Assembly (NCBI GenBank): GCA_027490345.1
Contig: JAIXYF010000101.1
Span: forward strand, 1 to 15,170
Direction of reading: 5' to 3'
DNA: 15,170 nt
DNA from: Novosphingobium sp.
Lineage (GTDB): Bacteria > Pseudomonadota > Alphaproteobacteria > Sphingomonadales > Sphingomonadaceae
Shown: positions 13,519 to 15,170 of the stretch, in pieces
Layout of the letters: each line of letters opens with the position of its first letter
Numbering within the stretch: position 1 is the first letter of the stretch
The notes under the pieces: generated by a model
Database searches by the model: none
What the model was told of the DNA's origin: nothing
Seen by the model: only the letters and a program-made list of their open reading frames with translations
Position numbers and translations under genes: made by a program

Positions 13519-14060
13519 TCCGGCGGGCAGGGGCTGCGCTGGCGGCGCTGCTGGCACTGGCCGCTTGTGCCTCGCCGCTGCCGCGTTTTGAGGCTGCGCT
13601 AGCCGCACACGATAGTGCCACAGCGGCGCTGCAGCAATGGTGTGCGGCGCGCAGGATCGCGCATCCGGCTGAGATCGTGGCCGAAGCAGACCCGGCAGCG
13701 CGCGAGGCGGCAACGCCTGCCATTCGCGCGGCGCTGGGTGTGGGGCAGGATGAACCGCTGGCCTTTCGCCACGTGCGGCTGCGCTGCGGCGCGGCAGTGC
13801 TGTCTGATGCGAAGAACTGGTATGTGCCCGCGCGCCTCACCCCGGCAATGAACACGGCGCTGGAGACGACGCGGATCCCGTTCGGCACGGTGGTGCGCGC
13901 GCTGGGCTTTCGGCGGGAACGGCTGGAAAGCAGCCGAGGCGGCGCGGCTGAGTGTCCGGCGGGGACGGTGCTGGTGCACAAGGCGGTACTGCGGCTGGCC
14001 GATGGGCGGGGCATCAGCTTCGTGACCGAGTGCTACACCCGGGCCAATCTTGCACCCTGA
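13515..14060 (+). CDS. Lipoprotein with chorismate-lyase (UbiC)-like motifs, non-standard start
   Basis: The reading frame opens at 13449 but has no ATG, GTG or TTG before the lipoprotein signal. A start at CTG 13515 gives MIRRAGAALAALLALAAC with lipobox L-A-A-C and Cys18; ATC 13518 is the alternative. The first normal start, GTG 13677, would remove the signal and 54 residues. The 181-residue product aligns by eye with UbiC over its C-terminal half: FRHVRL (Arg85, at the UbiC substrate-arginine position), VPARLTPAMN, RIPFGTVV (like TPLGRYL in UbiC), HKAVLRLADGRG and FVTECY (Glu172, at the UbiC catalytic glutamate). This suggests the chorismate-lyase fold, moved outside the cytoplasm. Activity is unproven; two further cysteines, Cys91 and Cys147, are expected to be in the periplasm. 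It overlaps the preceding gene by about 4 nt. Confidence 0.6.
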   Translation: MIRRAGAALAALLALAACASPLPRFEAALAAHDSATAALQQWCAARRIAHPAEIVAEADPAAREAATPAIRAALGVGQDEPLAFRHVRLRCGAAVLSDAKNWYVPARLTPAMNTALETTRIPFGTVVRALGFRRERLESSRGGAAECPAGTVLVHKAVLRLADGRGISFVTECYTRANLAP

Positions 14061-14082
14061 ACGCTGGAACGCAGCGCTGAAA

Positions 14083-14120
14083 CGCAAAAGGCCGGGAAGG
14101 TTTCCCCTCCCGGCCTTGCG
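14083..14120. terminator. Bidirectional terminator between convergent genes
   Basis: AAGGCCGGGA (14088-14097) pairs perfectly with TCCCGGCCTT (14108-14117), with an extra CGC/GCG pairing outside a two-base bulge. On the minus strand the stem is followed by TTTTGCGTTT, serving rplKA. On the plus strand it is followed by TTGCGTTGTT, serving the lipoprotein gene. Confidence 0.8.
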
Positions 14121-14143
14121 TTGTTCAGAGCCGGTTGGCCGGA

Positions 14144-14842
14144 TCAGCCGCCGTGGACTTCGGCCACGTCAACCTTGATGCCGGGGCCCATCGACGAGGA
14201 AAGGCCGACCTTGCGCAGGTACTTGCCCTTGGCGCCAGCGGGCTTCGCCTTGACGATCGCATCGACGAACGCGTCAAAGTTGGCGCGCAGCTGCTCATTC
14301 GAGAAGCTCATCTTGCCGATGCCGCCGTGGATGATCCCGGCCTTTTCGACGCGGAATTCGATCTGGCCGGCCTTGGCAGCCTTCACCGCATCGGCCACGT
14401 TCGGCGTGACCGTACCCAGCTTCGGGTTCGGCATCAGGCCCTTGGGGCCCAGCACCTTGCCGAGGCGGCCAACGATGCCCATCATGTCGGGCGTCGCGAT
14501 CACGCGGCCATAATCGAGGTTGCCGTTCTGCATGTCTTCCAGCAGATCTTCGGCGCCGACCTTGTCTGCGCCAGCAGCCAGTGCGGCTTCAGCCTTGTCA
14601 CCGCGTGCGAACACGGCAACCTTCACGTCCTTGCCGGTGCCTGCGGGCAGGGTCACCATGCCGCGGACCATCTGGTCGGCGTGGCGCGGATCGACACCGA
14701 GGTTGAGCGCAACTTCGAGCGATTCGTCGAACTTGGTGCGCTTCAGATCCTTGAGAAGCTGGATGGCTTCATCGATCTTGTAGAGCTTCTGGTTGTCGCC
14801 CAGCTTTTCTGCGAGCGCCTTCTGGTTCTTGGTCGTCTTCAT
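14144..14842 (-). CDS. rplA: 50S ribosomal protein L1
   Basis: L1 stalk protein of the large subunit, which binds 23S rRNA and assists release of the E-site tRNA; in many bacteria it also represses its own mRNA. The length (232 residues) is normal. The L1 signature is clear: VRGMVTLPAGTGKDVKVAVF (59-78) and DMMGIVGRLGKVLGPKGLMP, followed by NPKLGTVT. The C-terminus MSFSNEQLRANFDAF and KGKYLRKVGLSSSMGPGIKV is standard. A GGAGGG ribosome site lies inside the end of rplK, and the two genes are 4 nt apart. Confidence 0.99.
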   Translation of the reverse strand: MKTTKNQKALAEKLGDNQKLYKIDEAIQLLKDLKRTKFDESLEVALNLGVDPRHADQMVRGMVTLPAGTGKDVKVAVFARGDKAEAALAAGADKVGAEDLLEDMQNGNLDYGRVIATPDMMGIVGRLGKVLGPKGLMPNPKLGTVTPNVADAVKAAKAGQIEFRVEKAGIIHGGIGKMSFSNEQLRANFDAFVDAIVKAKPAGAKGKYLRKVGLSSSMGPGIKVDVAEVHGG

Positions 14843-14846
14843 CGAA

Positions 14847-15170
14847 TCAGCCCTCCACCTGCAGGCCCATGGCGAGCGCCGAGCCTTCGATGATCTTGAT
14901 CGCAGCGTCCATGTCGTTGGCGTTGAGATCCTTCATCTTCAGTTCGGCGACTTCCCCGAGCTGCGCACGGGTGATCTTGCCCGCTGAAATCTTGCCCGGC
15001 TCCTTCGAACCCGACTTCAGGCCCAGCACCTTCTTGATGAGGAAGGTGGCCGGCGGCGTCTTGGTCACGAAGGTGAACGACTTGTCCGAATAGACCGTGA
15101 TGATCGTGGGCAGCGGGGTGCCCTTCTCGACCTCTTGAGTCGCGGCGTTGAATTCCTTGCAGAAACCCAT
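14847..15170 (-). CDS. rplK: 50S ribosomal protein L11, N-terminus outside the window
   Basis: GTPase-centre protein of the 50S subunit that binds the L11 rRNA domain near the factor-binding site. The visible 107 residues start at MGFCKEFNAATQ, which corresponds to the internal IMEFCKAFNA near residue 36 of E. coli L11, so about 35 N-terminal residues are missing at the right edge and the first visible ATG is not the start. The rRNA-binding C-terminal domain is intact: FTFVTKTPPATFLIKK, then AGKITRAQLGEVAELKMKDL and the end DMDAAIKIIEGSALAMGLQV. It is followed after 4 nt by rplA. Confidence 0.98.
   Translation of the reverse strand: MGFCKEFNAATQEVEKGTPLPTIITVYSDKSFTFVTKTPPATFLIKKVLGLKSGSKEPGKISAGKITRAQLGEVAELKMKDLNANDMDAAIKIIEGSALAMGLQVEG

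Noticed and set aside
12055..13713. Long minus-strand open frame opposite the oxygenase and MoCF genes (552 codons)
   Set aside because: It covers two recognisable plus-strand genes and has a biased, family-less composition.
1..15170. CRISPR arrays, insertion sequences, integrase or prophage genes
   Set aside because: No regularly spaced repeats, transposase motifs or attachment-site duplications were seen.

Overview
The window is GC-rich, densely packed alphaproteobacterial chromosome. The best fit is a sphingomonad (order Sphingomonadales, Novosphingobium/Sphingomonas-like). This rests on the SUF gene set led by an Rrf2-type SUF regulator, a class 2 PyrD, a short SufD, GTG starts and stop/start overlaps. 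Assignment is from protein resemblance and gene order only; no search was possible.

Layout. (1) 1-992, minus: 5' part of a long-chain acyl-CoA synthetase running off the left edge. (2) 993-1217: no gene, but three consecutive inverted repeats, including a perfect 26-bp one, plus a weak promoter candidate for the synthetase. (3) 1218-4025, minus: pyrD followed 9 nt later by a lipoprotein-type gamma-glutamyltransferase, probably co-transcribed. (4) 4026-4478: divergent control region with a possible pyrD promoter, a strong candidate for an unannotated small RNA on the plus strand (about 4222-4319, promoter-like boxes and an intrinsic terminator), and the suf promoter with an IscR-like operator. 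(5) 4479-11359, plus: SUF operon: Rrf2 regulator, sufB, GNAT-DUF559 fusion, sufC, small secreted protein, sufD, sufS, sufT-like, sufA/iscA-like. Most junctions overlap by 1-8 nt. (6) 11365-12699: MpaB/DUF2236-type oxygenase starting 5 nt after sufA. (7) 12757-14060: molybdopterin-binding (MoCF/CinA-N-like) protein, then an overlapping lipoprotein with chorismate-lyase-like motifs and no normal start codon. (8) 14083-14120: terminator between convergent operons. (9) 14144-15170, minus: rplA and the 3' part of rplK.

How the genes work together. SufS removes sulfur from cysteine, SufB-C-D form the ATP-driven scaffold, the A-type protein passes clusters on, the DUF59 protein probably helps maturation, and the Rrf2 protein with three cysteines probably senses cluster status and represses the operon. 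No SufE/SufU sulfur acceptor is present here, so it must be elsewhere or be replaced. The least explained parts are the two passengers inside the suf operon (the acetyltransferase/nuclease-fold fusion and the two-cysteine secreted protein), the small RNA candidate and the chorismate-lyase-like lipoprotein.
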